The notes: generated from the sequence alone by a model not told the origin. Shown: positions 1 to 5,986, numbered from the stretch's first letter. The stretch: DNA of 10,041 nucleotides from Patescibacteria group bacterium (GCA_023474975.1 JAMCXE010000002.1:1-10041); one strand, 5' to 3'. Made by a program: numbers and translations.

Positions 1-26
1 TTCCACCCTGAGAAGTGATCTGTTTT
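1..26. repeat. Left arm of a perfect 26-bp inverted repeat
   Basis: These bases are the exact reverse complement of positions 498-523, inside the SurA-like gene. The match stops at position 27 (A, where T would be needed). It may continue to the left, because it reaches the window edge. A perfect 26-base match between non-coding DNA and an internal coding segment is far beyond chance. The arm lies just upstream of the extended -10 at 34-42, where a -35 element would be expected. Confidence 0.95.
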
Positions 27-33
27 AAAATTG

Positions 34-42
34 TGCTATAAT
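34..42 (+). promoter_or_regulatory. Extended -10 promoter of the SurA-like gene
   Basis: TGCTATAAT contains a full-consensus TATAAT at 37-42 preceded by TGn. No convincing -35 lies about 17 bases upstream, and that region is inside the inverted-repeat arm. Transcription would start near position 49, giving a short A/T-only leader of about 27 bases before the ATG at 76. An extended -10 can work without a -35, so this could be active as it stands. Confidence 0.6.
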
Positions 43-75
43 CTTTTTAATAATTAAAAATAATAAATTTATATC

Positions 76-813
76 ATGGATAATAATCAGGAAGTAAAAA
101 GTACCTCCGAGTCTCATGAACATCATCATGAAGGGCAGCATGCAACTCATCATTCGGCTGAGCATCATGAGGCCGAACATCACAACGCCGCACATGAAGC
201 GGCTTCTCATTCCGAGGCTAATAAAAAAAGAATTAAAGTGAATTTGAAAGTCACGATCGTAGTGGCTTGTGTGATTGTTTTGGGCGCCCTTCTTTTTGTG
301 TATAAAGGCTTATTTATCGCTGCGGTGGTCAATGGTTCTCCAATAAGCCGTCTTGCGGTCATTCAGCAGCTTGAAAGCACTTCCGGTAAAAGTACGCTAG
401 AAAATATTATCGTTGAAAAACTTATTAAAGATGAGGCCAAAAAACAAAAGATCGTGGTAAGCAACGACGAGATCAATTCAGAGGTAAGTAATGTTGAAAA
501 ACAGATCACTTCTCAGGGTGGAACTTTGGCTCAGGCACTGGCTTCGCAAAATATGACGATGGATACTCTCAGGGATCAGATCCTCGTTGAAAAAGAATTG
601 GAAGGGTTGCTTGCCGATAAGATCCAGGTTACGGACGCCGATGTAGCGACTTATATCAAAGATAATAAAGTTAAGATTCCGGCGGGGCAGGAAGATACCT
701 ACAAGGCTCAGATCTCTCAGCAATTAAAGCAGCAAAAGCTGAGTGGTGTGGTCAATGACTATATTTCTTCCTTAAGATCAAAGGCGAATATAAGTTACTT
801 TGTTAATTATTAA
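76..813 (+). CDS. Membrane-anchored SurA/PrsA-like chaperone (SurA N-terminal domain only) with His-rich N-terminus
   Basis: A 245-residue protein likely to help fold secreted proteins outside the membrane. Residues 1-50 are hydrophilic and hold 13 histidines in HHH and HH clusters. A basic stretch (KKRIK, 50-54) precedes one membrane helix at about 57-76, predicting a cytoplasmic N-terminus. Residues 82-245 follow the SurA N-terminal/trigger-factor-like pattern: VVNGSPIS, a helix with an LIKDEAKKQ-type segment, VSNDEINSEV, VTDADVATYIKDN and a final long helix. The parvulin (rotamase) domain that usually sits before that final helix is absent, so this looks like a chaperone without isomerase activity. 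The start is the first ATG after a clear promoter, with no Shine-Dalgarno. The gene is a single transcription unit ended by a strong terminator. The family is fairly sure; the His-rich region's metal binding is a guess. Confidence 0.8.
   Translation: MDNNQEVKSTSESHEHHHEGQHATHHSAEHHEAEHHNAAHEAASHSEANKKRIKVNLKVTIVVACVIVLGALLFVYKGLFIAAVVNGSPISRLAVIQQLESTSGKSTLENIIVEKLIKDEAKKQKIVVSNDEINSEVSNVEKQITSQGGTLAQALASQNMTMDTLRDQILVEKELEGLLADKIQVTDADVATYIKDNKVKIPAGQEDTYKAQISQQLKQQKLSGVVNDYISSLRSKANISYFVNY
498..523. repeat. Right arm of a perfect 26-bp inverted repeat (inside the SurA-like gene)
   Basis: Exact reverse complement of positions 1-26. It encodes roughly residues 141-150 of the SurA-like protein (around KQITSQGGT) and fits smoothly into that reading frame. 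This copy is therefore probably the original and the left-edge copy the displaced one. The axis-to-axis separation is about 470 bases, too far for a simple terminator hairpin. Confidence 0.95.
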
Positions 814-827
814 AAGATAAGCCGCGT

Positions 828-859
828 ATTAAAACACCCCTTAACCGGGGTGTTTTAAT
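828..859. terminator. Rho-independent terminator, symmetric (possibly bidirectional)
   Basis: AAAACACCCC (831-840) pairs perfectly with GGGGTGTTTT (847-856) around the loop TTAACC. Three further A/T pairs extend the stem to 13 bp. The T-rich 3' arm acts as the U tract. The A-rich 5' arm gives the same structure on the minus strand. It closes the SurA-like gene and insulates it from the DedA run. Confidence 0.9.
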
Positions 860-936
860 GTTATGTTCGACCGAGGATGATCCACCAAGCTTTTATTAAA
901 GTCGAATATTCTATATCCATGTAAATAATTTTTATA

Positions 937-947
937 TATACTATAAA
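937..947 (+). promoter_or_regulatory. Possible -10 region just upstream of the DedA gene
   Basis: Overlapping -10-like hexamers TATACT (937-942) and TATAAA (942-947) lie only 3-8 bases before the ATG at 951. Transcription starting from either would begin at about 949-955, at or just past the ATG, so a leaderless or near-leaderless mRNA is possible. No -35 is evident, and the sequence is generally A/T-rich, so this is weak. Confidence 0.3.
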
Positions 948-950
948 GAT

Positions 951-1562
951 ATGATCGCACTAAATAATGTAACTGATCTATTGATAGAGTATAAATATCT
1001 TATACTTTTTCCGATAACCGTTGTTGAGGGGCCGATAATAACTATAATCGCCGGATTTATGGCTTCCCTTGGGTATTTGAGCGCTCCGCTTGTTTTTGCG
1101 GTTGCCGTGGCGGGAGATCTGTCCGGAGATTGCCTTTATTATGCTATTGGTCGGTGGGGTCGAGTAGGGTTCATAAATAGATGGGGAAAATATATAGGAT
1201 TAAATGAAGGGCGGATCGAGCATTTGGAAAAGTATTTTAAAGATCATAGCGGAAAAACACTGGCTGTCGGGAAACTGCTTCACGGCATCGGCACCATTTT
1301 CTTATCAGCGGCGGGGGCGGCCGAAATGCCATTTTTTAAATTTTTTTGGATAAACTTTCTTGCGACCCTGCCCAAATCTTTTATTTTAATGATAATCGGT
1401 TTTTATTTTGGTCAAGCAGCAACAAGGATCAACTCTATTTTTGAGTGGGTGGCGCTTATAACGTTTGGCGTCGGCATTCTTGTCGCCATAATTTACTTCC
1501 TTTATTTCAGAAAGACCGATCCCGAGGCAGAGATCCTTAAGTCTGAAAAAAACAGTAACTAA
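951..1562 (+). CDS. DedA family (VTT/SNARE-associated domain) integral membrane protein
   Basis: A 203-residue, multi-helix membrane protein of the DedA/VTT superfamily, whose members move or scramble lipids such as undecaprenyl phosphate and phosphatidylethanolamine. Visible family marks are EGP at 26-28 in the first re-entrant segment, then GDLSGD at 55-60, YYAIGR at 63-68 and GYLSAP at 41-46. The usual FxRxxPGxR-like segment is replaced by GKLLHGIGT (107-115). Lysine and histidine stand where arginine and proline are normally found. The protein ends with membrane helices at about 132-153 and 163-186 and a charged tail. It heads a tight four-gene run (6 bases to the next gene), which suggests lipid handling together with the hydrolase and glycosyltransferases. 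The ATG follows a strong terminator and an A/T-rich leader without Shine-Dalgarno. The family call is firm; the substrate is unknown. Confidence 0.85.
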   Translation: MIALNNVTDLLIEYKYLILFPITVVEGPIITIIAGFMASLGYLSAPLVFAVAVAGDLSGDCLYYAIGRWGRVGFINRWGKYIGLNEGRIEHLEKYFKDHSGKTLAVGKLLHGIGTIFLSAAGAAEMPFFKFFWINFLATLPKSFILMIIGFYFGQAATRINSIFEWVALITFGVGILVAIIYFLYFRKTDPEAEILKSEKNSN

Positions 1563-1568
1563 AATTTT

Positions 1569-2402
1569 ATGGCAATGACGGAAGATCTTATAAAGGAAAA
1601 ATATATAGATACTGGCCGTGGCAAAATATTTTATTGGCTGAGCAATTCGTTTCCGGGTAAACCGACCGTTGTTTTTTTACACGGGCTTTCCTCAAACCAC
1701 ACCACGTGGATGAAAGCTATGAGCATACTTCACGAGTACAAATATAACAGCTTAGCTTGGGATATGAGGGGGCACGGATTATCGGATAAAACAAAAAAAC
1801 GCAACCTTTATGAACTATCTGTTTTTTCTGAAGATCTATGCGACATAATGAAAAAAGAAAAAATAGAAAAACCAATTATGGTCGGTTATTCATTTGGTGG
1901 CTCTGTTGCCATTGATTGTGCTATTAAAGACTCGAAACCACTGAGTGGTCTTATTTTGCTGGGTACTAACCATGCCAATCCTATGGAATATAACGGGGTA
2001 GGATTTCTTACCGGCATTGGATCTAAGTTTGTTGGACTGCTCGCTTTTTTAATGTTGTGGCAAAATCGGAAAGAGTATTATTATTATCAGCATGGGAAGG
2101 CGGTTGGATATTGGGATTCGGTTTTGGATGGCCTAAGAACGATGCCTATTTCTGTTAATTTGTGGTTGCTTATTCAGACCGTATCTTTTGACTTTAGGAA
2201 AACTATTAATAAAATTAAGACACCAGTGACATTTATTAATACCAAAAAAGATATATTTGTGACCGAAAAAGAGATTGAAGATCTAAAAAACGAACTTCCG
2301 AACGCAAAATTCATTGTTTCTAAAACAGATAGTCATTTTGTGGGTACGAATTCTCAAGACGAAGTTATAGAAATAATTTTAGGCTTTCTTAAAACGATAT
2401 GA
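1569..2402 (+). CDS. Alpha/beta-fold hydrolase (esterase/lipase-like) with hydrophobic cap
   Basis: A 277-residue serine hydrolase with a complete catalytic set. The nucleophile is Ser108 in GYSFGG (106-111), the likely acid is Asp228 and the likely base His256 (DSHF). The oxyanion-hole motif is FLHG (36-39), and DMRGHG lies at 65-70. The cap region, about 140-205, includes a strongly hydrophobic stretch (143-164) and a run of four tyrosines (170-173). This would suit a membrane-bound or lipid substrate. No signal peptide is visible, so it should be cytoplasmic or attached to the inner membrane face. It starts 6 bases after the DedA gene; a second ATG two codons later is possible. Its TGA stop overlaps the next ATG (ATGA), indicating translational coupling with the glycosyltransferase. 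The substrate cannot be named; a monoacylglycerol-lipase-like role is inferred only from context. Confidence 0.85.
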   Translation: MAMTEDLIKEKYIDTGRGKIFYWLSNSFPGKPTVVFLHGLSSNHTTWMKAMSILHEYKYNSLAWDMRGHGLSDKTKKRNLYELSVFSEDLCDIMKKEKIEKPIMVGYSFGGSVAIDCAIKDSKPLSGLILLGTNHANPMEYNGVGFLTGIGSKFVGLLAFLMLWQNRKEYYYYQHGKAVGYWDSVLDGLRTMPISVNLWLLIQTVSFDFRKTINKIKTPVTFINTKKDIFVTEKEIEDLKNELPNAKFIVSKTDSHFVGTNSQDEVIEIILGFLKTI

Positions 2403-3583
2403 AGATAGCAATTTTTACCGATACTTTTCCTCCGCAGATAAATGGAGTTTCGCATTTTGTATGGAAATCAGCAGAGGCTTTGGCTAAGAATGGCAACGAA
2501 GTCTGCGTTTTTGTTTCAACCAGCTCTAAGCAAAAAAGTAAAGAACTTTCAGGCTATTCGGGAAATCCGCGCTTGGTTTTCTTGCCGTCATTGCCGTTCT
2601 TTGCGTATCCAGGAGAGAGATTTACCATTCCTTTGGGTTTTGGAATAAAAGAGATAAGAAAATTTAAGCCAGATGTTATTCATCTGCATACTCCGTTCGG
2701 TGTGGGCTGGGAAGCCGTTCTATCCGGAAAGATTTTTAATATACCCATAGTAGGAACTCACCATACTTTTTTTGATCATTATCTGAAGTATGTTTTTTTG
2801 GATTTTGAAAAAATAAAAAGATTTACTTGGCACTGTACGATGGCTTTTTACAATAGAGCCGATCTCATTCTCAGTCCATCTAAGGCTTTATTAGAGGGTT
2901 TGAAAATAGGTAAGTTAAAAAGTCTGGCGGAAGTCGTTCCGAATTTCATTGATACTGAGTTTTTCTGCCCCGCAACAAATGATTCAGAAAAGAAAAAACT
3001 CAAAGTTAAGCTCGGGATAAAAGAAACGTTGTTGGTCTATATGGGCCGCGTGGGATACGAAAAAAGCATCGATCAAGTTATTAGGGCTATGGCGGTAGCC
3101 AGCAAGAAGGATCCTCATATAAAACTAATGATCGTCGGTGATGGTCCGGACAAAAAAAATCTTGAAGAATTAGCCCAAAAATTAGGTATCGGAAATAAAA
3201 CAATATTTTATGGTTTTGCGCGCGGCAAAGAATTACTTGAAATTCTTCAGGCCGGAGATATCTTTATAACTGCCAGTAAGAGTGAAAATATGCCGCTTTC
3301 TGTTATGGAGGCTATGGCGGCAGGATTACCGGTTATCGGGGTAGATTCCCTAGGTGTTCCGGAAATAGTCAAAGACGGAAAGAATGGCTTTATTGTTGCG
3401 CCGGATATGTTCGAAGATATGGCTCAAAGGATTGTTGAATTGGCCGAAGATGATAAACTTAGAAATAAGTTCTCTATAGCTTCCAGAGAATTAGCTATGG
3501 AATATTCAAAAGAAAAAATAGTGGGGCTATTGGAGGGAGCTTACAGAAAAGCGATTAAAAATAAAAAAGGCTTATCTAAATAA
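2399..3583 (+). CDS. GT4 glycosyltransferase, probable 1,2-diacylglycerol 3-glucosyltransferase (alMGS/BgsB-like)
   Basis: A 394-residue, two-domain GT-B enzyme. The N-terminal acceptor domain begins with TDTFPPQINGVS (7-18) and carries HLHTPFGVG (95-103) and GTHHTFFDHYLKY (119-131). These are typical of enzymes that move glucose from a nucleotide sugar to diacylglycerol, such as Acholeplasma alMGS and Enterococcus BgsB. The C-terminal donor domain has MGRVGYEKSID (215-225), VGDGPD (246-251) and the retaining E-x7-E motif (Glu296, Glu304) within SENMPLSVMEAMAAGLPVI. PimB-type mannosyltransferases share some of these motifs and remain an alternative. The gene overlaps the hydrolase stop by four bases and is followed 10 bases later by a second glycosyltransferase. 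That mono-then-di order matches glycolipid synthesis cassettes of Gram-positive bacteria. No signal peptide; expected at the inner membrane face. Confidence 0.8.
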   Translation: MKIAIFTDTFPPQINGVSHFVWKSAEALAKNGNEVCVFVSTSSKQKSKELSGYSGNPRLVFLPSLPFFAYPGERFTIPLGFGIKEIRKFKPDVIHLHTPFGVGWEAVLSGKIFNIPIVGTHHTFFDHYLKYVFLDFEKIKRFTWHCTMAFYNRADLILSPSKALLEGLKIGKLKSLAEVVPNFIDTEFFCPATNDSEKKKLKVKLGIKETLLVYMGRVGYEKSIDQVIRAMAVASKKDPHIKLMIVGDGPDKKNLEELAQKLGIGNKTIFYGFARGKELLEILQAGDIFITASKSENMPLSVMEAMAAGLPVIGVDSLGVPEIVKDGKNGFIVAPDMFEDMAQRIVELAEDDKLRNKFSIASRELAMEYSKEKIVGLLEGAYRKAIKNKKGLSK

Positions 3584-3593
3584 ATACTACATT

Positions 3594-4604
3594 ATGAAAA
3601 TTTGTTTATATTTGGAATTTTATAATTTTTTGGGAGGCATACTATTCAAAAAAATAGGAACCGGCCTTTTATCTTCTTATAAAAACCAAAGAACGATGCT
3701 TAAATATTTGAATATTGAATTTACCGAAAAGTGGGACGATTCTTGTGATATTTTACAGATAAACACACCATGGCTTAGATCTATTTATTTAATGAAAAAG
3801 GCCAAGCGAATGGGTAAGAAGGTGATAATTTGGTCGCATGTTACAGCCGAGGACGCTGCTCAGGTTTTTTGGTTCAATAAATTTCTATTTCCGCTGATCA
3901 AAAGATATCTCGCTTACGCGTACGGATTAGCCGATCTGGTCTTTTCCCCTACCGAATACACAAAATCATTGTTGGTGGCATATGGCCTGTCTCCGGAAAA
4001 GATCATAGCTCGTTCCAATGCGGTTGATCTTAAAAAGTTTTATAAAGACCCGGCACTAAGAGAGTCCGGTAGAAAGAAATATGATCTGAAAACGACTACC
4101 GTGGGTACTGTGGCGTTAGTCATTCCAAGGAAGGGCATAGATACTTTTTTGGCAATTGCGGAGAAGTTTCCAAAATTAAGTTTTCCTTGGTTCGGAAAGA
4201 TCTATAGCGGATTATTGGTAAGGCCTCTGCCCAAGAATATTCCCGCCAACGTTAAATTCACCGGACATATCGATAGCGTGAATGAAGCCTATAACGCTAT
4301 GGATATATTCGTTTTTCCTTCTTACGAAGAAAATCAAGGCATGGTCATTTTGGAGGCCGGTGCGGTGGGTCTGCCGGTTATCGTTAGAGACATTCCTGTT
4401 TATAATGGATGGCTGATCCACGGCAAAAATTGCTTGAAGGCGAAAAACAATGAGGGGTTTGAAAAGTGTGTTAAAATACTTGTAGAAGATAAAAAGATGA
4501 GGGAAGAGCTTGGTAATAATGCCAAAGAATTAGCCGGGGAAAATAGCATAGAAGTTCTTTCTAGGAGCATCGAACAAATATATCGGAATCTTTTGGCGCG
4601 GTAA
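3594..4604 (+). CDS. GT4 glycosyltransferase, probable diglycosyl-diacylglycerol synthase (alDGS/BgsA-like)
   Basis: A 336-residue GT-B enzyme, different in type from its upstream neighbour. It begins KICLYLEFYNFL, followed by DILQINTP (52-59), KAKRMGKKVIIWSHVTAEDA (69-88), SPTEYTKSLL (118-127) and SNAVDLKKFY (141-150). The donor domain has IPRKGIDTF (177-185), FPSYEENQGMVILEA (241-255, with Glu246 and Glu254 as the E-x7-E pair) and RDIPVYNGW (265-273). From memory of the family, this arrangement fits the enzymes that add the second glucose to monoglucosyl-diacylglycerol (alDGS/BgsA/LafA type). It starts 10 bases after the first glycosyltransferase, without Shine-Dalgarno, and is the last gene of the run. 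The sugar and acceptor are inferred, not proven by sequence. Confidence 0.78.
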   Translation: MKICLYLEFYNFLGGILFKKIGTGLLSSYKNQRTMLKYLNIEFTEKWDDSCDILQINTPWLRSIYLMKKAKRMGKKVIIWSHVTAEDAAQVFWFNKFLFPLIKRYLAYAYGLADLVFSPTEYTKSLLVAYGLSPEKIIARSNAVDLKKFYKDPALRESGRKKYDLKTTTVGTVALVIPRKGIDTFLAIAEKFPKLSFPWFGKIYSGLLVRPLPKNIPANVKFTGHIDSVNEAYNAMDIFVFPSYEENQGMVILEAGAVGLPVIVRDIPVYNGWLIHGKNCLKAKNNEGFEKCVKILVEDKKMREELGNNAKELAGENSIEVLSRSIEQIYRNLLAR

Positions 4605-4627
4605 TTTTCCAATCTTTTAAATAGCGC

Positions 4628-4654
4628 AAAAAAGTCTCGGCGAGTTATTTTTTT
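4628..4654 (+). terminator. Weak terminator-like element after the glycosyltransferase run
   Basis: An A6 run (4628-4633) and a T7 run (4648-4654) flank CTC-GGC-GAG, a minimal GC hairpin with mismatches between it and the A/T arms. The stem is short compared with the two clear terminators in this window. It may end the DedA-glycosyltransferase transcript only partly. Confidence 0.3.
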
Positions 4655-4663
4655 CTTCTAATC

Positions 4664-4692
4664 TTGACGCGATCATTTTATTTTGTCTTAAT
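4664..4692 (+). promoter_or_regulatory. Possible promoter of the PAP2_C-sigma pair
   Basis: TTGACG (4664-4669) matches the -35 consensus in five of six bases. It is spaced 17 bases from CTTAAT (4687-4692), which is preceded by TGT as in extended -10 elements but is poor at its first two bases. Transcription would begin at or just past the ATG at 4697. The TTG of this element also opens a reading frame, but it reads better as a -35 than as a start codon. Confidence 0.3.
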
Positions 4693-4696
4693 AGAT

Positions 4697-5347
4697 ATGC
4701 GTTTTGGTATGAATAATATAATAGCGAAACATAAGGAACATTGGTCTAAAAAAAGTTTTTTGCACTCAACTCTGTCGGGTTTTTTGCTTTTATTGGCAAG
4801 CTTGATCGTTAACTATAATGCTGTAAATTATGCCGATTCCAAGGCAAGTAGTCCGGTTACCGATCTTTTTCTTGATATCCTGCCGATAAAAAATATGGAT
4901 TTTATATTCATATACGGCGCGATAATTTTTATTTTTATAGTTTTTATCGTGGTGATGAACCATCCTAAATTTTTGCCGTTCGTACTTAAGAGCGTGGCCG
5001 TATTCGTCCTCATACGTTCTTTTTCGATGATACTTACGCATATTGGCCCGATACCGGATCAACCACCACTAGATCTGAACCGATTTTTCAAAATATTCAC
5101 CGATGAGGGTGATCTGTTTTTTTCCGGTCATACCGGCATACCATACCTAATGGCTCTGATATTTTGGAAAGATAAAAAATTGAAGTTGCTCTTCTTGACG
5201 CTTAGTATGATAGGTGGGCTTAGCGTGCTCATTGGTAGAATGCATTATTCCATAGATGTTTTCGCCGCATTTTTTATCACATTCGGTATATTTCATATAT
5301 CCAAAAACCTGTTCAAGGAAGATTATGAATATGCGATCAAAGATTAA
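4697..5347 (+). CDS. PAP2_C (sphingomyelin-synthase-like) membrane phosphatase/transferase
   Basis: A protein of 216 residues from the chosen ATG, with about six membrane helices (near 22-43, 69-87, 92-113, 148-157, 162-180, 185-201). The motifs fit the PAP2_C branch of the lipid phosphatase/phosphotransferase superfamily: RSFSMILTHIGPIPD at 107-121, GDLFFSGHT at 138-146 and HYSIDVFAAF at 183-192. The triad would be His145, His183 and Asp187, equivalent to the triad of sphingomyelin synthases. The likely reaction is hydrolysis or transfer of a phosphate or phospho-headgroup on a lipid at the outer face of the membrane. A TTG at 4664 would add 11 residues but coincides with a -35-like box; an ATG at 4709 would remove 4. 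It lies 10 bases before the sigma factor gene and follows the glycolipid genes, so a lipid substrate is plausible. Sphingolipid involvement is not implied. Confidence 0.75.
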   Translation: MRFGMNNIIAKHKEHWSKKSFLHSTLSGFLLLLASLIVNYNAVNYADSKASSPVTDLFLDILPIKNMDFIFIYGAIIFIFIVFIVVMNHPKFLPFVLKSVAVFVLIRSFSMILTHIGPIPDQPPLDLNRFFKIFTDEGDLFFSGHTGIPYLMALIFWKDKKLKLLFLTLSMIGGLSVLIGRMHYSIDVFAAFFITFGIFHISKNLFKEDYEYAIKD

Positions 5348-5357
5348 TTTTTTTAAA

Positions 5358-5933
5358 ATGGATAATTTAAAAGATTCAGAACTTATTTTCGAATACTTGA
5401 AGGGAGATGATGGGTCTTTGGAGATTTTGGTTAAGCGCTACGTTAAACCGCTTTATGCCTTTGCCTATAAATATATGCACGACGAAGCCATGGCAGATGA
5501 TGTTGTCCAAGAAACTTTTATCAAGGCCTGGAAAAATATTAAAAAATTCGATATGGATAGAAGTTTTAAAGCTTGGCTTTTTAGTATAGCCAAGAACACC
5601 GCTCTTGATATTATAAAGAAGAGGTCTCCTGTTCCATTTTCCGAGATCGAGGCTGAAATAGGCGACAATTTTTTTGAGGAATCAATTCCCGACAATGAAT
5701 TGCTTCCCGATGATTTCCTTATCAAAGATTCTTTGAAAAAAGATATAAAAAATATGCTTAGCCGCATTTCCAAAAAATACAGCAAAGTACTTTCTTTGCA
5801 CTATGAAGATGGACTAACTTTCCGTGAAATAGCCGAGATCTTAGGCGAATCTTTGAATACTGTAAAAAGCCGCCATCGCCGCGCACTTGCTTTAATAAGG
5901 AGGGATTTTCCGGGGAATTTGTTCGTAATATAA
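5358..5933 (+). CDS. ECF-type RNA polymerase sigma factor
   Basis: A 191-residue sigma-70 family factor with only regions 2 and 4, the ECF layout. Region 2 includes YVKPLYAFAYKYMHD (28-42), the core-binding DDVVQETFIKAWKN (47-60) and the -10-recognition helix KAWLFSIAKNTALDIIKKR (71-89). An acidic linker spans 95-125. Region 4 spans about 132-182, with the helix-turn-helix TFREIAEILGESLNTVKSRHRRA (154-176). The frame is open upstream to 5256, but that part overlaps the PAP2_C gene and encodes no family sequence; the ATG at 5358 starts directly at the conserved part. It would direct polymerase to a small regulon, perhaps envelope-related. No anti-sigma gene follows; a terminator comes immediately after. 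Its partner in the operon is the PAP2_C gene, 10 bases upstream. Confidence 0.92.
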   Translation: MDNLKDSELIFEYLKGDDGSLEILVKRYVKPLYAFAYKYMHDEAMADDVVQETFIKAWKNIKKFDMDRSFKAWLFSIAKNTALDIIKKRSPVPFSEIEAEIGDNFFEESIPDNELLPDDFLIKDSLKKDIKNMLSRISKKYSKVLSLHYEDGLTFREIAEILGESLNTVKSRHRRALALIRRDFPGNLFVI

Positions 5934-5962
5934 AAAGGCCGCACCAAACCGCGGCCTTTTTT
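5932..5962 (+). terminator. Rho-independent terminator after the sigma factor gene
   Basis: AAAAAGGCCGC (5932-5942) pairs with GCGGCCTTTTT (5951-5961) around the 8-base loop ACCAAACC, followed by another T. The stem begins inside the TAA stop codon, so transcription ends directly after the sigma gene. This separates the PAP2_C-sigma pair from the export operon. Confidence 0.9.
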
Positions 5963-5978
5963 CGTATTAATGATATGC

Positions 5979-5986
5979 GGGGGGGG
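5979..5986. repeat. Homopolymer tract of eight G
   Basis: A run of eight G in otherwise A/T-rich non-coding DNA, between the sigma terminator and the export operon, 57 bases before the ATG at 6043. Runs of this kind can vary in length by slippage. It may influence expression of the downstream operon, or may simply be a place where sequencing is less reliable. Confidence 0.9.

Noticed and set aside
866..906. Short inverted repeat TTCGAC/GTCGAA between the first terminator and the DedA gene
   Set aside because: Six bases each with about 30 bases between; expected by chance in A/T-rich DNA, with no further supporting structure.
2400..2408. Possible alternative genetic code (UGA as glycine, as in Gracilibacteria and SR1)
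   Set aside because: The hydrolase TGA would read through for only two codons before TAG, so this site alone is ambiguous. However, all other frames are complete with no internal TGA, and glycine is encoded by ordinary GGN codons at conserved motifs.
4664..4696. TTG start for the PAP2_C protein
   Set aside because: The TTG is part of a TTGACG -35-like box and two in-frame ATG codons follow soon after; the added residues carry no family motif. It is not excluded.
5256..5357. Upstream extension of the sigma factor frame
   Set aside because: The extra 34 codons overlap the end of the PAP2_C gene and do not resemble sigma factors; the ATG at 5358 starts exactly at the conserved region.
5897..5904. 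AAGGAGGG Shine-Dalgarno-like sequence
   Set aside because: It encodes part of the conserved end of sigma region 4 (Ile-Arg-Arg) and no start codon follows at a usable distance.
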